A stretch of DNA of 64,000 nt, taken from assembly GCF_016907815.1 (NCBI RefSeq), contig NZ_JAFBCQ010000001.1, forward strand, positions 434,001-498,000, given 5' to 3'. The position numbers and the translations under genes were made by a program. The notes under the pieces are model-generated. The model worked only from the letters and a program-made list of their open reading frames with translations. It made no database searches and was not told the origin of the DNA. Origin of the DNA: Microbacterium aurum (GTDB lineage Bacteria > Actinomycetota > Actinomycetes > Actinomycetales > Microbacteriaceae). Positions 32,091-41,894 of the stretch are shown piece by piece (within the stretch, counting starts at the first letter, position 1; each line of letters starts with the position of its first letter).

Positions 32091-33725
32091 ATGGCACTGC
32101 ATTCCACTCCCCGGGGCCGCGTCGGCCTCGCGGTCGCCGCGTTTGGCGCGTCGGCCCTTCTCCTGGCCGGCTGCGCCGGCGGATCGACCGGCGGCTCCAC
32201 CGACGGCGCCGCGTCGGGCGACCCGATCGTCGTCGGCACCACCGACAAGGTCACCACCCTCGACCCGGCCGGCTCGTACGACAACGGCTCGCTCGCGGTC
32301 CAGACCCAGGTCTTCCCGTACCTGGTCAACACCGACTACAACTCCACCGAGGTCGTTCCCGACCTCGCCGAGTCGGCCGAGTTCACCTCGCCGACGGAGT
32401 ACACGGTGACCCTTCCCGAGGGCCTGAAGTGGTCCAACGGCCACGACCTCACCAGCTCGGACGTGAAGTTCTCGTTCGACCGCAACATCAAGATCGCCGA
32501 CCCGAACGGCGCGTCGAGCCTGCTCTACAACCTCGACAGCGTGGAGACCCCCGACGACACCACCGTCGTCTTCAAGCTCAAGAAGGCCAACGACTAGGTC
32601 TTCCCCTTCATCCTGACCTCCTTCCCCGGCGCCATCGTCGACGAAGAGGTCTTCTCTGCCGACGCCGTCACGCCCGACCAGGAGATCGTGGATGCCGATG
32701 CGTTCGGCGGCCCGTACTCGATCACCTCGTGGGACTTCAACAAGACCGTCGAGTTCACGCCCAACAAGAACTACAAGGGTCTGCTGGACGCCCCGGTCAA
32801 CTCCGGCGTCATCCTCAGCTACTTCGCCGAGTCGTCGAACCTGAAGCTCGCCGTGCAGGAGGGCGACGTCGACGTGGCGTACCGCAGCCTCTCGGCCACC
32901 GATGTGGACGACCTCAGCGGCAACGACAAGGTGAAGGTCGTCGACGGCCCCGGCGGCGAGATCCGCTACATCGTCTTCAACTTCAACACGCAGCCGTACG
33001 GCGCGACCACTGCCGACGCCGACGCCGCCAAGGCGCTCGCCGTCCGTCAGGCCGTGGCCGACCTCGTCGACCGCGAGACCATCTCGACCCAGGTCTACAA
33101 GGGCACCTACACCCCGCTGTACTCCTACGTTCCCGAGGGCTTCACGGGAGCGACCGAGGCGCTGAAGGACCTGTACGGCGACGGTGACGGCGGCCCCGAC
33201 GCGGCCAAGGCCAAGGCGACCCTCGAGGCGGCCGGTGTCACCGTTCCCGTCGAGCTGAACCTGCAGTACAGCCCCGACCACTACGGTCCCTCGTCCGGTG
33301 ACGAGTACGCGCTGGTCAAGCAGCAGCTCGAGGCCGACGGCCTGTTCACGGTCAACCTGCAGTCGACCGAGTGGGTGCAGTACTCGAAGGACCGCACCGC
33401 CGACGTGTACCCGGCCTACCAGCTCGGCTGGTTCCCGGACTACTCCGACGCCGACAACTACCTGACGCCGTTCTTCCTGAAGGACAACTTCCTCGGCAAC
33501 CACTACGACAACCCCGAGGTGAACGACCTGATCCTGAAGCAGGCGGTGGAGCCGGATGCTGCCACGCGCACGGCGGACATCGAGAAGATCCAGGATCTCG
33601 TCGCGCACGACCTGTCCACGGTGCCGCTGCTGCAGGGTGCCCAGGTCGCGGTGACCGGCGCTGACGTCTCCGGCGTCACCCTCGACGCGTCGTTCAAGCT
33701 GCGCTTCGCACCCATCACCAAGTAA
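32091..33725 (+). pseudogene. ABC transporter substrate-binding lipoprotein with in-frame amber codon
   Basis: A family 5 (oligopeptide/dipeptide/nickel type) solute-binding protein of 544 codons. It starts MALHSTPRGR, has a signal peptide with lipobox LLAGC, and is intact except for a TAG at 32595-32597. Before it reads KLKKAND and after it VFPFILTSFPGAIVDEEVF, in one continuous frame, so a single base change (for example CAG to TAG) explains it. The permease and ATPase genes downstream are intact, so the lesion is recent, suppressed, or a sequence error. If real, import is lost unless another binding protein serves the transporter. Confidence 0.9.
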
Positions 33726-33737
33726 TCGCGGCTCACG

Positions 33738-33822
33738 GCGTTTCGTCTCGCCGTTGCGCTCCACGCTCAACGACCGGGGTTTCGGCCCCGGTCGTCGAGC
33801 GAGCGCAGCGAGACGAAACGCC
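33738..33822. terminator. long inverted repeat between binding protein and permease genes
   Basis: GGCGTTTCGTCTCGC (33738-33752) is complementary to GCGAGACGAAACGCC (33808-33822), with a second complementary pair around CGACCGGGG/CCCCGGTCG inside and TTTCTCC after the stem. It could be a partial terminator or an mRNA-stabilising hairpin that keeps binding protein above permease levels. The arms resemble a repeat element seen elsewhere in Microbacteriaceae. Confidence 0.65.
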
Positions 33823-33844
33823 TTTCTCCGTAAGGTAGACATCC

Positions 33845-34924
33845 ATGACGACCGACGTCGCAGACCCGCCCGCAGCGCTGCAGGTGCCGCGAACCCGAGG
33901 CGGTGGCTCCACGCTGGGCCGCTACATCCTGATCCGGTTCCTCCTGATCTTCCCCACCGTGCTGATCCTCGTGACGCTCGTGTTCTTCCTGATCCGTCTC
34001 ACCGGCGATCCGATCACGGCGGCCCTCGGCGGCCGGCTCCCGGCCGACCAGCTCGCCGAGCGCATCCACGAGGCCGGCTACGACCGGCCCATCTGGATCC
34101 AGTACATCGAGTACCTCGGCCAGGTGTTCACCCTCAACTTCGGCACGACCCTCACCGACAACCAGCCGGTCGTGCAGGTGATCGCCACCTACGGCACCGC
34201 GACGCTCGAGCTCGTGGTCTACGCGCTCGTGGTCGCCTTCATCGTCGGCATCCCGCTGGGACTGGTCGCGGCGGCGCTGCGCGATCGCTGGCCCGACGCT
34301 CTGCTGCGCGTGAGCGCGATCCTCTTCTACGCCACCCCGGTGTTCTTCGCCGGCATGGTCGCCAAGCTCGTCTTCGGGGTCTGGCTCGGCTGGCTGCCCA
34401 TCTCGGGGCGCGCGAACGTGCGCACGGAGCTCGCCATCGGGCGTGACGGCGGCACCGGCATCTACCTCATCGACGCGATTGCGACGGGAAACCCCGCCTA
34501 CGTGCAGGACGTGCTGCTGCACGCCGTGCTCCCGGCGCTCACGCTCGGCCTGCTGACGGCCGGCATCTTCCTGCGCCTCGTGCGGACGAACGTCATCGGC
34601 ACCTACAACATGCCCTACATCGACGCCGCCCGCTCCCGCGGCGTCGGCGAGGGGCGCCTGGTCCGCACCCACGCCTACCGCCCGGCGCTCATCCCGATCA
34701 TCACCGTCATCGGCCTGCAGATCGCGCTCATGCTCGGCGGCGCGGTGCTGACCGAGACGACCTTCGAGTGGAAGGGCCTCGGCTTCCAGCTGGCCGCCTA
34801 CCTGTCCGCGCGCGACTTCGTCGCGGTCCAGGGCATCGTCGCGATGATCGCGATCATCGTCGCACTCACCAACTTCGTCGTCGACATCCTCGCGGCGTTC
34901 ATCGACCCGCGAGTGAGGTACTGA
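33845..34924 (+). CDS. ABC transporter permease, DppB/OppB type
   Basis: 359 residues. A long cytoplasmic N-terminus (1-25), six hydrophobic segments and the EAA-type loop YIDAARSRGVGEGRLVRTHAYRPALIPI identify a binding-protein-dependent transport permease. It pairs with the DppC-like protein encoded one base after it. Substrate, likely a peptide or similar, cannot be told by sequence. Confidence 0.93.
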   Translation: MTTDVADPPAALQVPRTRGGGSTLGRYILIRFLLIFPTVLILVTLVFFLIRLTGDPITAALGGRLPADQLAERIHEAGYDRPIWIQYIEYLGQVFTLNFGTTLTDNQPVVQVIATYGTATLELVVYALVVAFIVGIPLGLVAAALRDRWPDALLRVSAILFYATPVFFAGMVAKLVFGVWLGWLPISGRANVRTELAIGRDGGTGIYLIDAIATGNPAYVQDVLLHAVLPALTLGLLTAGIFLRLVRTNVIGTYNMPYIDAARSRGVGEGRLVRTHAYRPALIPIITVIGLQIALMLGGAVLTETTFEWKGLGFQLAAYLSARDFVAVQGIVAMIAIIVALTNFVVDILAAFIDPRVRY

Positions 34925-34925
34925 C

Positions 34926-35918
34926 ATGGCGAAGCGTCGCGTCCTCGACCGCCTCCCCGTCGTCCACCAGCTGCGCCAGAGCGTCGGCCTGCAGCGGGGG
35001 ATGCTGGTGGCCGGCCTCGTGCTCACCGCGATCTTCCTGCTGTGCGCGCTGCTCGCGCCGTGGATCGCGCCCTACAGCTACAGTCAGCTCTCCGGACCCG
35101 ACGGCAACTTCGGTGCGCAGCAGCCGCCGAGCTCCGCTCACCTGCTGGGAACCACGGTCGGCGGGTACGACGTGCTGTCCCGCGTCATCTGGGGTGCCCA
35201 GACCGCGCTGTACGTGGTCATCGTCGCGATCGTGCTGTCGGTGTTCATCGGCATCCTGCTGGGGCTCGTCTCGGGCTACCTCGGCGGGTGGGTCGACCGC
35301 GTGCTCGTCGTCATCGCCGACGCGATCTACGCCTTCCCGACGCTGCTGCTCGCGATCGTCGTGGCGATCGCGATCTCGCGCGGTCAGTCGGACCTGCGGT
35401 CCGGGATCATCGCGGCGGCGGCATCCATCACCGTCGTGTTCATCCCGCAGTACTTCCGGGTGGTCCGAGCCGAAGTGATCCGGGTGAAGTCCGAGGCGTT
35501 CGTCGAATCGGCGAAGGTCATTGGCGCGTCCACGCCGCGCATCATGTTCCGCCACGTGCTGCGCAACTCCACGCGCACGCTGCCGCTGATCGTCACGCTC
35601 AACGCGTCGGAGGCGATCGCCACTCTCGCCGCGCTCGGCTTCCTCGGGTTCGGCATCGAGCCGACCGCGGCGGCGGAGTGGGGGTACGACCTCAACAAGG
35701 CGCTCAGCGACGTCGCCGCCGGCATCTGGTGGACCTCCATCCCGCCCGGCATCGCGATCGTGCTGACGATCCTCGGCATCACGCTCATCGGCGAGAGCCT
35801 GAACGACCTCGCGGATCCGCGCCTGCGCGCCCGTCGCCGGGCGAAGGCGCAGACGCCGGCCGATGCGGTCGCGGCCCGCCAGCCGACCGCGCAGGAGTTC
35901 ATGGGAGAGGTGCAGTGA
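34926..35918 (+). CDS. ABC transporter permease, DppC/OppC type
   Basis: 330 residues with the OppC-like N-terminal helix (about 25-48), the long periplasmic loop with [18 protein letters not shown] (the LGTD-type motif) and an EAA loop [23 protein letters not shown]. It forms the channel with the preceding permease. Its stop overlaps the ATPase start (TGATG). Confidence 0.93.
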   Translation: MAKRRVLDRLPVVHQLRQSVGLQRGMLVAGLVLTAIFLLCALLAPWIAPYSYSQLSGPDGNFGAQQPPSSAHLLGTTVGGYDVLSRVIWGAQTALYVVIVAIVLSVFIGILLGLVSGYLGGWVDRVLVVIADAIYAFPTLLLAIVVAIAISRGQSDLRSGIIAAAASITVVFIPQYFRVVRAEVIRVKSEAFVESAKVIGASTPRIMFRHVLRNSTRTLPLIVTLNASEAIATLAALGFLGFGIEPTAAAEWGYDLNKALSDVAAGIWWTSIPPGIAIVLTILGITLIGESLNDLADPRLRARRRAKAQTPADAVAARQPTAQEFMGEVQ

Positions 35919-37582
35919 TGACGACGGCATCCACCGACCGCCTGGCTGTCGACATCCGGCACCTCGACGTCACGTTCGCGACCGACGGGGGCGACGTCCA
36001 CGCCGTGCGGGGCGTCTCGCTCGACGTCCGCCCGGGCGAGGTGCTCGCCATCGTCGGCGAGTCCGGCAGCGGCAAGACGGTCACGGCGCGCACGATCCTA
36101 GGGCTACTGCCCGAGACGGCGCTCACACAGGGAGCCGTCGTGCTCGACGGCATCGACGTCGTCGGCCTCGACCGCGATGCGCTGCGGCGCGTGCGCGGCG
36201 AGAAGGCCGCCATGATCTTCCAGGAGCCCTCGACGGCGCTCAACCCGGTGTTCACCGTCGGCTGGCAGCTCATCGAGGGTCTGCGCGCCCACGGGAAGTA
36301 CTCGAAGGGGGAGGCGAAGGCGCGCGCCGTGGACATGCTGCGCCGCGTCGGCATCCCCGACCCGGAGCGCCGCGTCGACGACTACCCGCACCAGTTCTCC
36401 GGCGGCCAGAAGCAGCGCATCGTCATCGCGATGGCGCTCGCGCTGAACCCGACCGTCATCATCGCCGACGAGCCGACGACCGCGCTCGACGTGACCGTGC
36501 AGGCGGAGATCCTCGACCTGCTGCGGCGCCTGCGCGACGAGGACGGCACCGCGATCGTCCTCATCACGCACAACATGGGCGTCGTGGCCGATCTCGCCGA
36601 TCGCGTGGCGGTCATGCTGAACGGCGAGGTCGTCGAGACGGCACCGGCGGGTGAGCTCTTCGCCGCCCCCCGGCACGAGTACACCCAGCGCCTGCTCGCC
36701 GCGGTCCCGCGGCTGGAGATCGTCGATCGCCGGCTGCCGGAGTCCGCGGCATCCGCGGCGCCCCTCGTCGTCGCCGACGAGCTCGTCATCGAGTATCCGG
36801 GACGCCTCGGGCGACCGACCTTCCGCGCCGTCGACGCGGTGAGCTTCACGATCTCCCCCGGCGAGGTGGTGGGCCTCGTCGGCGAGAGCGGATCGGGCAA
36901 GACAACGATCGGTCGCGCGATCGCGGGGCTCACGCCGGTCAGCGGCGGGTCGCTGCAGGTGCTGGGCGCGGAGATGCTCGGGATCACCGAGCGCCGATTC
37001 CGCCCGCGGCGCAAGGATCTGGGGTTCGTCTTCCAGGACCCCGCGACGAGCTTCAACCCGCTGCTGACGATCGCGCAGAACGTCGCCGAGCCGCTCATCG
37101 TCCACGGCGGCGCCCGCAACGCCGCCGACGCCCGGCCCAAGGTCGACGAGCTGCTCGAGGCGGTGCAGCTGCCGGCCGCGTTCGGCGACCGCTTCCCGCA
37201 CGAGCTGTCCGGGGGTCAGCGGCAGCGGGCCTCGCTCGCGCGCGGGCTGGCGCTGGACCCCAAGCTGCTGATCGCCGACGAGCCGACGAGCGCCCTGGAC
37301 GTCTCGGTGCAGGCCCGCGTGCTCGAGCTGTTCGGGCAGCTGCAGGAGCGGTTCGGGTTCGCGACGCTGTTCATCACGCATGACCTCGCCGTCGTCGACA
37401 TGCTGGCGCACACCGTCGTCGTGCTGCAGGGCGGCCGGATCGCCGAGACCGGCCCGACCGCGAAGGTGCTGGGCGACCCGCAGAACGCGTACACCCGCAA
37501 GCTCATCGCGTCGCTGCCGGTGCCCGATCCCGCCCTGCAGGCGGAGCGCCGCGCGGCGTGGAAGTCGAGTCATATCATCTGA
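35918..37582 (+). CDS. fused double ABC ATPase, DppD-DppF type
   Basis: 554 residues from the ATG at 35918 with GGGAGAGG upstream. Two complete nucleotide-binding domains are fused: Walker [11 protein letters not shown] near residue 46 with signature FSGGQKQR, and Walker [11 protein letters not shown] near 325 with signature LSGGQRQR. Both have the oligopeptide-transporter C-terminal motif ([11 protein letters not shown] and [11 protein letters not shown]). It energises the permeases encoded just upstream. The fusion is common in Actinobacteria. Confidence 0.95.
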   Translation: MTTASTDRLAVDIRHLDVTFATDGGDVHAVRGVSLDVRPGEVLAIVGESGSGKTVTARTILGLLPETALTQGAVVLDGIDVVGLDRDALRRVRGEKAAMIFQEPSTALNPVFTVGWQLIEGLRAHGKYSKGEAKARAVDMLRRVGIPDPERRVDDYPHQFSGGQKQRIVIAMALALNPTVIIADEPTTALDVTVQAEILDLLRRLRDEDGTAIVLITHNMGVVADLADRVAVMLNGEVVETAPAGELFAAPRHEYTQRLLAAVPRLEIVDRRLPESAASAAPLVVADELVIEYPGRLGRPTFRAVDAVSFTISPGEVVGLVGESGSGKTTIGRAIAGLTPVSGGSLQVLGAEMLGITERRFRPRRKDLGFVFQDPATSFNPLLTIAQNVAEPLIVHGGARNAADARPKVDELLEAVQLPAAFGDRFPHELSGGQRQRASLARGLALDPKLLIADEPTSALDVSVQARVLELFGQLQERFGFATLFITHDLAVVDMLAHTVVVLQGGRIAETGPTAKVLGDPQNAYTRKLIASLPVPDPALQAERRAAWKSSHII

Positions 37583-37584
37583 GC

Positions 37585-37790
37585 ATGACGACCCCGCCGC
37601 CCGCGCCGCGTGACGATGTCCCACGTATGCGGGTGAGCGCGTCAAGGCCTTCGCCGATGCGGTCGTGGCGATCGCGATGACTCTGCTCATCCTGCCGCTG
37701 ATGGAGTCGATCGCCGACGTCGCGGCATCCGACCTCTCGGCCGCGCAGCTTTTGTTCGCCCGGATGCTGGGGGTCAGGGAGTCACGCCGC
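37585..37790 (+). pseudogene. TMEM175-like channel remnant, frameshifted and truncated
   Basis: An ATG at 37585 gives MTTPPPAPRDDVPRM; after a +1/-1 shift near 37630 the frame reads GERVKAFADAVVAIAMTLLILPL, which matches the first helix signature (R-x-x-x-F-x-D-x-V-x-A-I) of TMEM175/DUF1211 potassium channels. About 35 more codons follow and then homology stops, with the end of the next gene, which is on the other strand, immediately beyond. Only the first of the expected helices remains. A dead fragment by sequence. Confidence 0.75.
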
Positions 37791-38982
37791 TGAAGAGCCC
37801 GCCCAACAGCCCGCCGAACACGCCGACCTGGCCGAGCAGCATGACGACCACGATCACCCCGAAGATCACGATGAAGCCCCACGGGACGCCGCGCTTGAGC
37901 CGTCGCCCCTGCGGCGCGACGCCCGGCGGTGGGCGCAGGAGCGCGGCGGGTGCCGCGAACGGCAGCGCGGTCGCGCCGGCTGGGGCGGGTGCTCCCGGCG
38001 TCGGCGCCGCCATGGCCGCCGGCGCTGAGGCGGGGGCGGCCAGGCGCTCGTCGCGCCACCGCTCCCATTGCGCGAACTTGTCGAGCAGGGCCGCGACCAC
38101 CGAGAACAGCCACGCCCACGTCGCCGCATCGAGGGTCGACGCCTCGCGCAGGGTGTAGAGGAAAAGCCAGTCGTCGACGATCTCGGCATCCAGCGCCGCG
38201 GCGTGGTCGACGAAGCGCGCCATGATGTCGGGCGTGAACAGATACAGCGCGTCGGCCTCATACCCCTGTGGGCAGAAGAGGGTGAAGTAGCGGTCGAAGT
38301 CGCCCTCGAGGCTCAGCCGCTGGCTCTTGTCGAGGGATGCCGGCAGGTTCGACCCCAGGAAGGAGTTGTTGCCGACGGCATCCAGCACGATGTTCGGCAA
38401 CGGCGTGGACAGCTTGACGGCCACGTAGCCCCAGCGGTGGGTGCTCTCGTTCTTCCCCGACCCCGTCTTGTAGGTGTAGTTGCCGAACTCGACGAACCGC
38501 GGCCGCTCCCCGCGGACGACGTCGGCGGCCACGCGCCCGTGTCCGAGGCCGAAGATCATGCCGGGCAGGGGTGGGTCGGAGACGACCGGGTACCACGTCA
38601 TGGCGTTCGCCCGGGCGAACCGATCCAGCCGCCACCACCGCTCCCCGCTTCCCGCGCCGACCACACGCACGATGATGGCGACGACCGCCCCGACGATCAC
38701 GACCAGCATGACGATCGGGACGATCGCGAACAAGCCGCCGCCCGGCATCCCGCCCGAGGTGGCCAGCGCGAGGAAGCTCCCCACGATCCCGGCGAACACC
38801 GAGCCGAACATCACGAGGAAGACCGCGCCGATGACCGCCGCCAGAACGATCCCGACGACGTTGCGCTGCGGGGCGCGTCCGCTCGCCCGCAGCTGCCGCA
38901 CATACGCGCGTACCGTGGCCCGGTCGGCGGGCTCGGTGAGCGGGCGGGCGTCGAAGGGAACGGATGCCGGGGGCATGCTCAT
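37774..38982 (-). CDS. hypothetical multi-domain membrane protein
   Basis: 402 residues from the ATG at 38982, preceded by AGAGGAGG. Two hydrophobic segments (about 45-70 and 80-105), then a soluble domain of about 190 residues with FGLGHGRVAADVV, FVEFGNYTYKTGSG and RWGYVAVKLSTPLPNIVLDA, a Pro/Ala-rich linker (about 325-365) and one last transmembrane helix near the C-terminus. The central region is reminiscent of bacterial membrane proteins of unknown function that carry a DUF3137-like fold, but I do not claim that. Function unknown. Confidence 0.7.
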   Translation of the reverse strand: MSMPPASVPFDARPLTEPADRATVRAYVRQLRASGRAPQRNVVGIVLAAVIGAVFLVMFGSVFAGIVGSFLALATSGGMPGGGLFAIVPIVMLVVIVGAVVAIIVRVVGAGSGERWWRLDRFARANAMTWYPVVSDPPLPGMIFGLGHGRVAADVVRGERPRFVEFGNYTYKTGSGKNESTHRWGYVAVKLSTPLPNIVLDAVGNNSFLGSNLPASLDKSQRLSLEGDFDRYFTLFCPQGYEADALYLFTPDIMARFVDHAAALDAEIVDDWLFLYTLREASTLDAATWAWLFSVVAALLDKFAQWERWRDERLAAPASAPAAMAAPTPGAPAPAGATALPFAAPAALLRPPPGVAPQGRRLKRGVPWGFIVIFGVIVVVMLLGQVGVFGGLLGGLFSGVTP

Positions 38983-39154
38983 CTGGCCTCCTCTGTCGCG
39001 TGCCACGCTACGGGATTCGGCCGGAGCCGAGCCATCGGCTAGACTGTGGAGGTTGTCCGTCTGCGCCCACCCGGGTGCCATGCGGACACGTGCATCAACC
39101 CTCCTGGTGCCGGGAACCGCCCGGCATCCGTTCTAGTCCGAAGGAGGTGGGTTA

Positions 39155-39520
39155 GTGACGCACTCACACCAGTACGAGCTCATGGTCATCCTCGACCCCG
39201 AGATCGACGAGCGTCAGGTCGCCCCCAAGCTCGACGGGTTCCTCAAGGTGATCACCGGTGACGGTGGCACGATCGAGAACGTCGACATCTGGGGCAAGCG
39301 TCGCCTGGCGTACGAGATCCAGAAGAAGAACGAGGGCATCTACGCCGTCGTCAATTTCACCGCCACGAGCGAGGCCACGCAGGAGCTCGACCGTCAGCTG
39401 AAGCTGAACGAGCAGATCATGCGCACCAAGGTCCTGCGCGCCGAGGAGGCGATCGCCCAGGTCGCCGCCGAGAAGGAGCGCGCCGAGGCCAAGGCCGCCC
39501 GCAAGGCAGCGAAGGCGTAA
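39155..39520 (+). CDS. rpsF: 30S ribosomal protein bS6
   Basis: 121 residues starting at GTG behind AAGGAGGTGGG. The S6 core [15 protein letters not shown] and [23 protein letters not shown] is clear; the C-terminal tail is rich in Lys, Ala and Glu. It binds next to bS18, encoded two genes on, and leads the rpsF-ssb-rpsR-rplI operon. Its leader (38983-39154) contains stem-loop-forming sequence that might be an autoregulatory site. Confidence 0.97.
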   Translation: MTHSHQYELMVILDPEIDERQVAPKLDGFLKVITGDGGTIENVDIWGKRRLAYEIQKKNEGIYAVVNFTATSEATQELDRQLKLNEQIMRTKVLRAEEAIAQVAAEKERAEAKAARKAAKA

Positions 39521-39526
39521 CGGACG

Positions 39527-40036
39527 ATGGCCGGCGAGACCGTCATCACCGTCGTGGGCAACCTCACGGCAGACCCCGAGCTGCGCTACACGCAGAACGG
39601 CCTGCCCGTCGCGAACTTCACGATCGCGTCGACGCCGCGCAACTTCGACCGTCAGGCCAACGAGTGGAAGGACGGCGAAGCGCTGTTCCTCCGCGCGTCG
39701 GTGTGGCGCGAGTTCGCCGAGCACGTGGCGGGGTCCCTCACCAAGGGCATGCGGGTCATCGCGACCGGCCGTCTGAAGCAGCGTTCCTACCAGGACCGCG
39801 AGGGCAACAACCGCACCGCGATCGAGCTGGAGGTCGACGAGATCGGCCCCTCGCTGCGCTACGCGACGGCACAGGTCACGCGTGCGGCATCCTCCGGCGG
39901 GTCCGGTGGCGGCTTCGGCGGCGGCCAGCAGGCACGCCCGCAGGTGCAGCAGGAGGAGCCGTGGGCGACCCCCGGCTCGGCCGCACCGGACGCGTGGAGC
40001 GCTCCCGGTTCCTACGGCGACGACACGCCGTTCTGA
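39527..40036 (+). CDS. ssb: single-stranded DNA-binding protein
   Basis: 169 residues: an OB-fold (1-110) starting [20 protein letters not shown], a glycine- and glutamine-rich linker (about 115-150), and the acidic C-terminal tip DDTPF that recruits replication and repair enzymes. It coats single-stranded DNA at forks. Located between rpsF and rpsR as usual. Confidence 0.97.
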   Translation: MAGETVITVVGNLTADPELRYTQNGLPVANFTIASTPRNFDRQANEWKDGEALFLRASVWREFAEHVAGSLTKGMRVIATGRLKQRSYQDREGNNRTAIELEVDEIGPSLRYATAQVTRAASSGGSGGGFGGGQQARPQVQQEEPWATPGSAAPDAWSAPGSYGDDTPF

Positions 40037-40062
40037 TTTCACAACACTCGTAAGGAAAAACA

Positions 40063-40317
40063 ATGGCTGGAAAGGCTACCGGCGATCGCCGCAAGCCGCG
40101 GAAGGGCGCGAAGAACGCCGCTCCCGCGAAGGCGATCCGCGTCGGCGTCATCGACTACAAGGACGTCGCGACGCTTCGCAAGTTCATCTCGGAGCGCGGC
40201 AAGATCCGCGCCCGCCGTATCACCGGTGTCTCGGTGCAGGAGCAGCGTCTGATCGCCAAGGCGATCAAGAACGCCCGTGAAATGGCGCTCCTGCCCTACG
40301 CCGGCGCTGGCCGCTAA
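40063..40317 (+). CDS. rpsR: 30S ribosomal protein bS18
   Basis: 84 residues, basic, with the core [19 protein letters not shown] and [20 protein letters not shown]. It lacks the CXXC zinc motif, so it is the zinc-independent form. It partners bS6 on the platform of the small subunit. Confidence 0.97.
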   Translation: MAGKATGDRRKPRKGAKNAAPAKAIRVGVIDYKDVATLRKFISERGKIRARRITGVSVQEQRLIAKAIKNAREMALLPYAGAGR

Positions 40318-40327
40318 GGAGCACCTC

Positions 40328-40780
40328 ATGGCAAAGCTGATTCTCACGAACGAGGTTGCCGGGCTCGGAAGCGCCGGTGACGTCATCGAGGTCAAGAACG
40401 GGTACGCCCGCAACTACCTCATCCCCCAGGGCTTCGCTGTGGCCTGGACCCGCGGTGGCGAGAAGCAGGTGGCGTCGATCCGCGCCGCTCGCGAGTCGCG
40501 CGCGATCCACGACCACGAAGAGGCCGTCGCGCTCAAGGACGCCCTCGAGTCGAACAAGGTCAAGCTGTCGGTCAAGGCCGGCAAGGAAGGCCGCCTGTTC
40601 GGTTCGGTCAAGACCGCCGACGTGGCCGACGCCGTCAAGGCGGCGGGCCTCGGCGAGCTCGACAAGCGCAAGATCCACATCACCGCGCCCATCAAGGCCG
40701 TCGGTGAGCACGAGGCGACCGTGCGCCTGCGCGACGACCTCACCGCCGTGATCACCCTTCAGGTGGTTGCCGCGAAGTAA
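40328..40780 (+). CDS. rplI: 50S ribosomal protein bL9
   Basis: 150 residues from the ATG at 40328 behind AAGGAG; an earlier in-frame start at 40277 would lie inside rpsR. The N-terminal motif [21 protein letters not shown] is diagnostic of bL9, whose long helix links two globular domains. It ends the operon; a strong hairpin follows at 40820. Confidence 0.97.
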   Translation: MAKLILTNEVAGLGSAGDVIEVKNGYARNYLIPQGFAVAWTRGGEKQVASIRAARESRAIHDHEEAVALKDALESNKVKLSVKAGKEGRLFGSVKTADVADAVKAAGLGELDKRKIHITAPIKAVGEHEATVRLRDDLTAVITLQVVAAK

Positions 40781-40819
40781 TCGCGCGGCGGTCGGCGGAC
40801 GCGAACTCCGCAAGATCAC

Positions 40820-40861
40820 GCGAACTCCGCACCGGGAATCGTTTCCCGGCGCGGAGTTCGC
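40820..40861 (+). terminator. strong hairpin after rplI
   Basis: GCGAACTCCGC (40820-40830) pairs with GCGGAGTTCGC (40851-40861), with a further CCGGGAA/TTTCCCGG pair inside, then CTTTTCC. A half copy, GCGAACTCCGC, also occurs at 40800-40810. It sits between convergent genes and could terminate both. Confidence 0.8.
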
Positions 40862-40884
40862 GCTTTTCCGTGGAGTTTGTGCGA

Positions 40885-41451
40885 TCAGGCGGTGCGGCCG
40901 CGGCGCCGGACGGTGAGCATCACCCCCGTCGCGATCGTGAGGAGCGCTGCCACCAGTGGCGCGATGCTCACCGCGCCGCCCGTCTCGGCGAGAGCCGTGA
41001 CGGCACCGACGGATGCCGCGGTCCCGACGATCGGGCCGTTTCCCGAACCTCCGCTCACGCCGGGGTTGCCGGGCTCCCCCGGCGTACCCGGATCGGTCGG
41101 CCCCGTGGGGTCGGTCGGGTCAGTGGGGTCAGTGGGGTCGGTGGGGTCCGTCGGGTCGGTCGGGGTGACCGGGCCCGTGGTGGGTGCGCTCGTCGTGGCG
41201 TCACCGACGACCGCGACGGCGTTTCCGCCTGCGGTGACAGGTGCCGTCAGCGGCAGGGCCAGCTGGGTGCCGCCCAGGATGCCGTCGGCGCCGTCTGTCG
41301 TCGCGGCGTCCGCCGTCGCGTCCGATGGGCTCACAGGCGCCGTCGTGGCGGCGCCTGCGCTGGTCGCGTCGAACCAGGCGAAGGCGACGCCGAGGCCCGT
41401 GACAGCGAGCATCGGCCAACGGCGGCTGTGCGATCGAGCTGTGGCGTCCAC
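40885..41451 (-). CDS. sortase-anchored surface protein with chaplin-like segment
   Basis: 188 residues from the GTG at 41451, chosen because GGGAGG precedes it and a signal peptide (RRWPMLAVTGLGVAFAWF, cleavage after SAGAA) then falls at the N-terminus. A segment near residues 58-85 (LGGTQLALPLTAPV and GGNAVAVVGD) resembles the repeat of chaplin-like wall proteins, followed by about six DPT repeats, a Gly/Pro spacer, and LAETG-hydrophobic helix-RRRGR, a sortase class E type sorting signal. It is presumably covalently wall-bound. Function, perhaps surface hydrophobicity, is inferred. Confidence 0.85.
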   Translation of the reverse strand: MDATARSHSRRWPMLAVTGLGVAFAWFDATSAGAATTAPVSPSDATADAATTDGADGILGGTQLALPLTAPVTAGGNAVAVVGDATTSAPTTGPVTPTDPTDPTDPTDPTDPTDPTGPTDPGTPGEPGNPGVSGGSGNGPIVGTAASVGAVTALAETGGAVSIAPLVAALLTIATGVMLTVRRRGRTA

Positions 41452-41894
41452 GTTCACCTCCCGCGACGGATCGTCGGATGCCGATGATGCCATCGGCTCT
41501 GGAGTGCCCGGATTTCGCACGCTACCCCCGCAGTGCGCGGCTGTCTACCACCCCCGTCGCGCAGCGCGTGCGATTCCGACTTGACAAGGCGACATTCATC
41601 CCCATGGTTGTCCCCAGTTCCCCCACCGCCGGTTCAACCTTCAAGCAGCACTTCAACCACATTCACCGTCCACAGCATGTGGGAGAGAAAAGCGCAGATC
41701 AAGAGGTCATAAATAGTCAGCATCCGTCAAATCTCGGGCGTGTTTCCACAGCCTCTGTACACAGGCGTCTCGGCGTTTCACGCATCCCGTCCACAGAGTT
41801 ATCCACAGGCCGGTTTGCGGGTGTCGGAACCCGTCTCTAGCGTGGCGTGTGGTCCGGAGAACGAGGCACCCGGGCCGGGGAAGAGGGGCGCTGC
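41452..41894. promoter_or_regulatory. dnaB upstream region with DnaA-box-like cluster
   Basis: 443 bp without a credible gene. DnaA-box-like nonamers are TTATCCACA at 41799-41807 (perfect), CCGTCCACA at 41787-41795, GTTTCCACA at 41742-41750 and CCGTCCACA at 41667-41675; all are on the same strand. They lie just ahead of the replicative helicase gene, so DnaA may regulate dnaB or titrate here. No unwinding element was identified. Confidence 0.65.

Noticed and set aside
32595-32597. Programmed read-through or recoding at the amber codon
   Set aside because: No special downstream structure or unusual tRNA gene is visible; a point mutation or error is simpler.
41452-41894. A second chromosome origin upstream of dnaB
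   Set aside because: The box-like sites lack a visible AT-rich unwinding element, and the standard oriC with dnaA-dnaN is at 9 kb.
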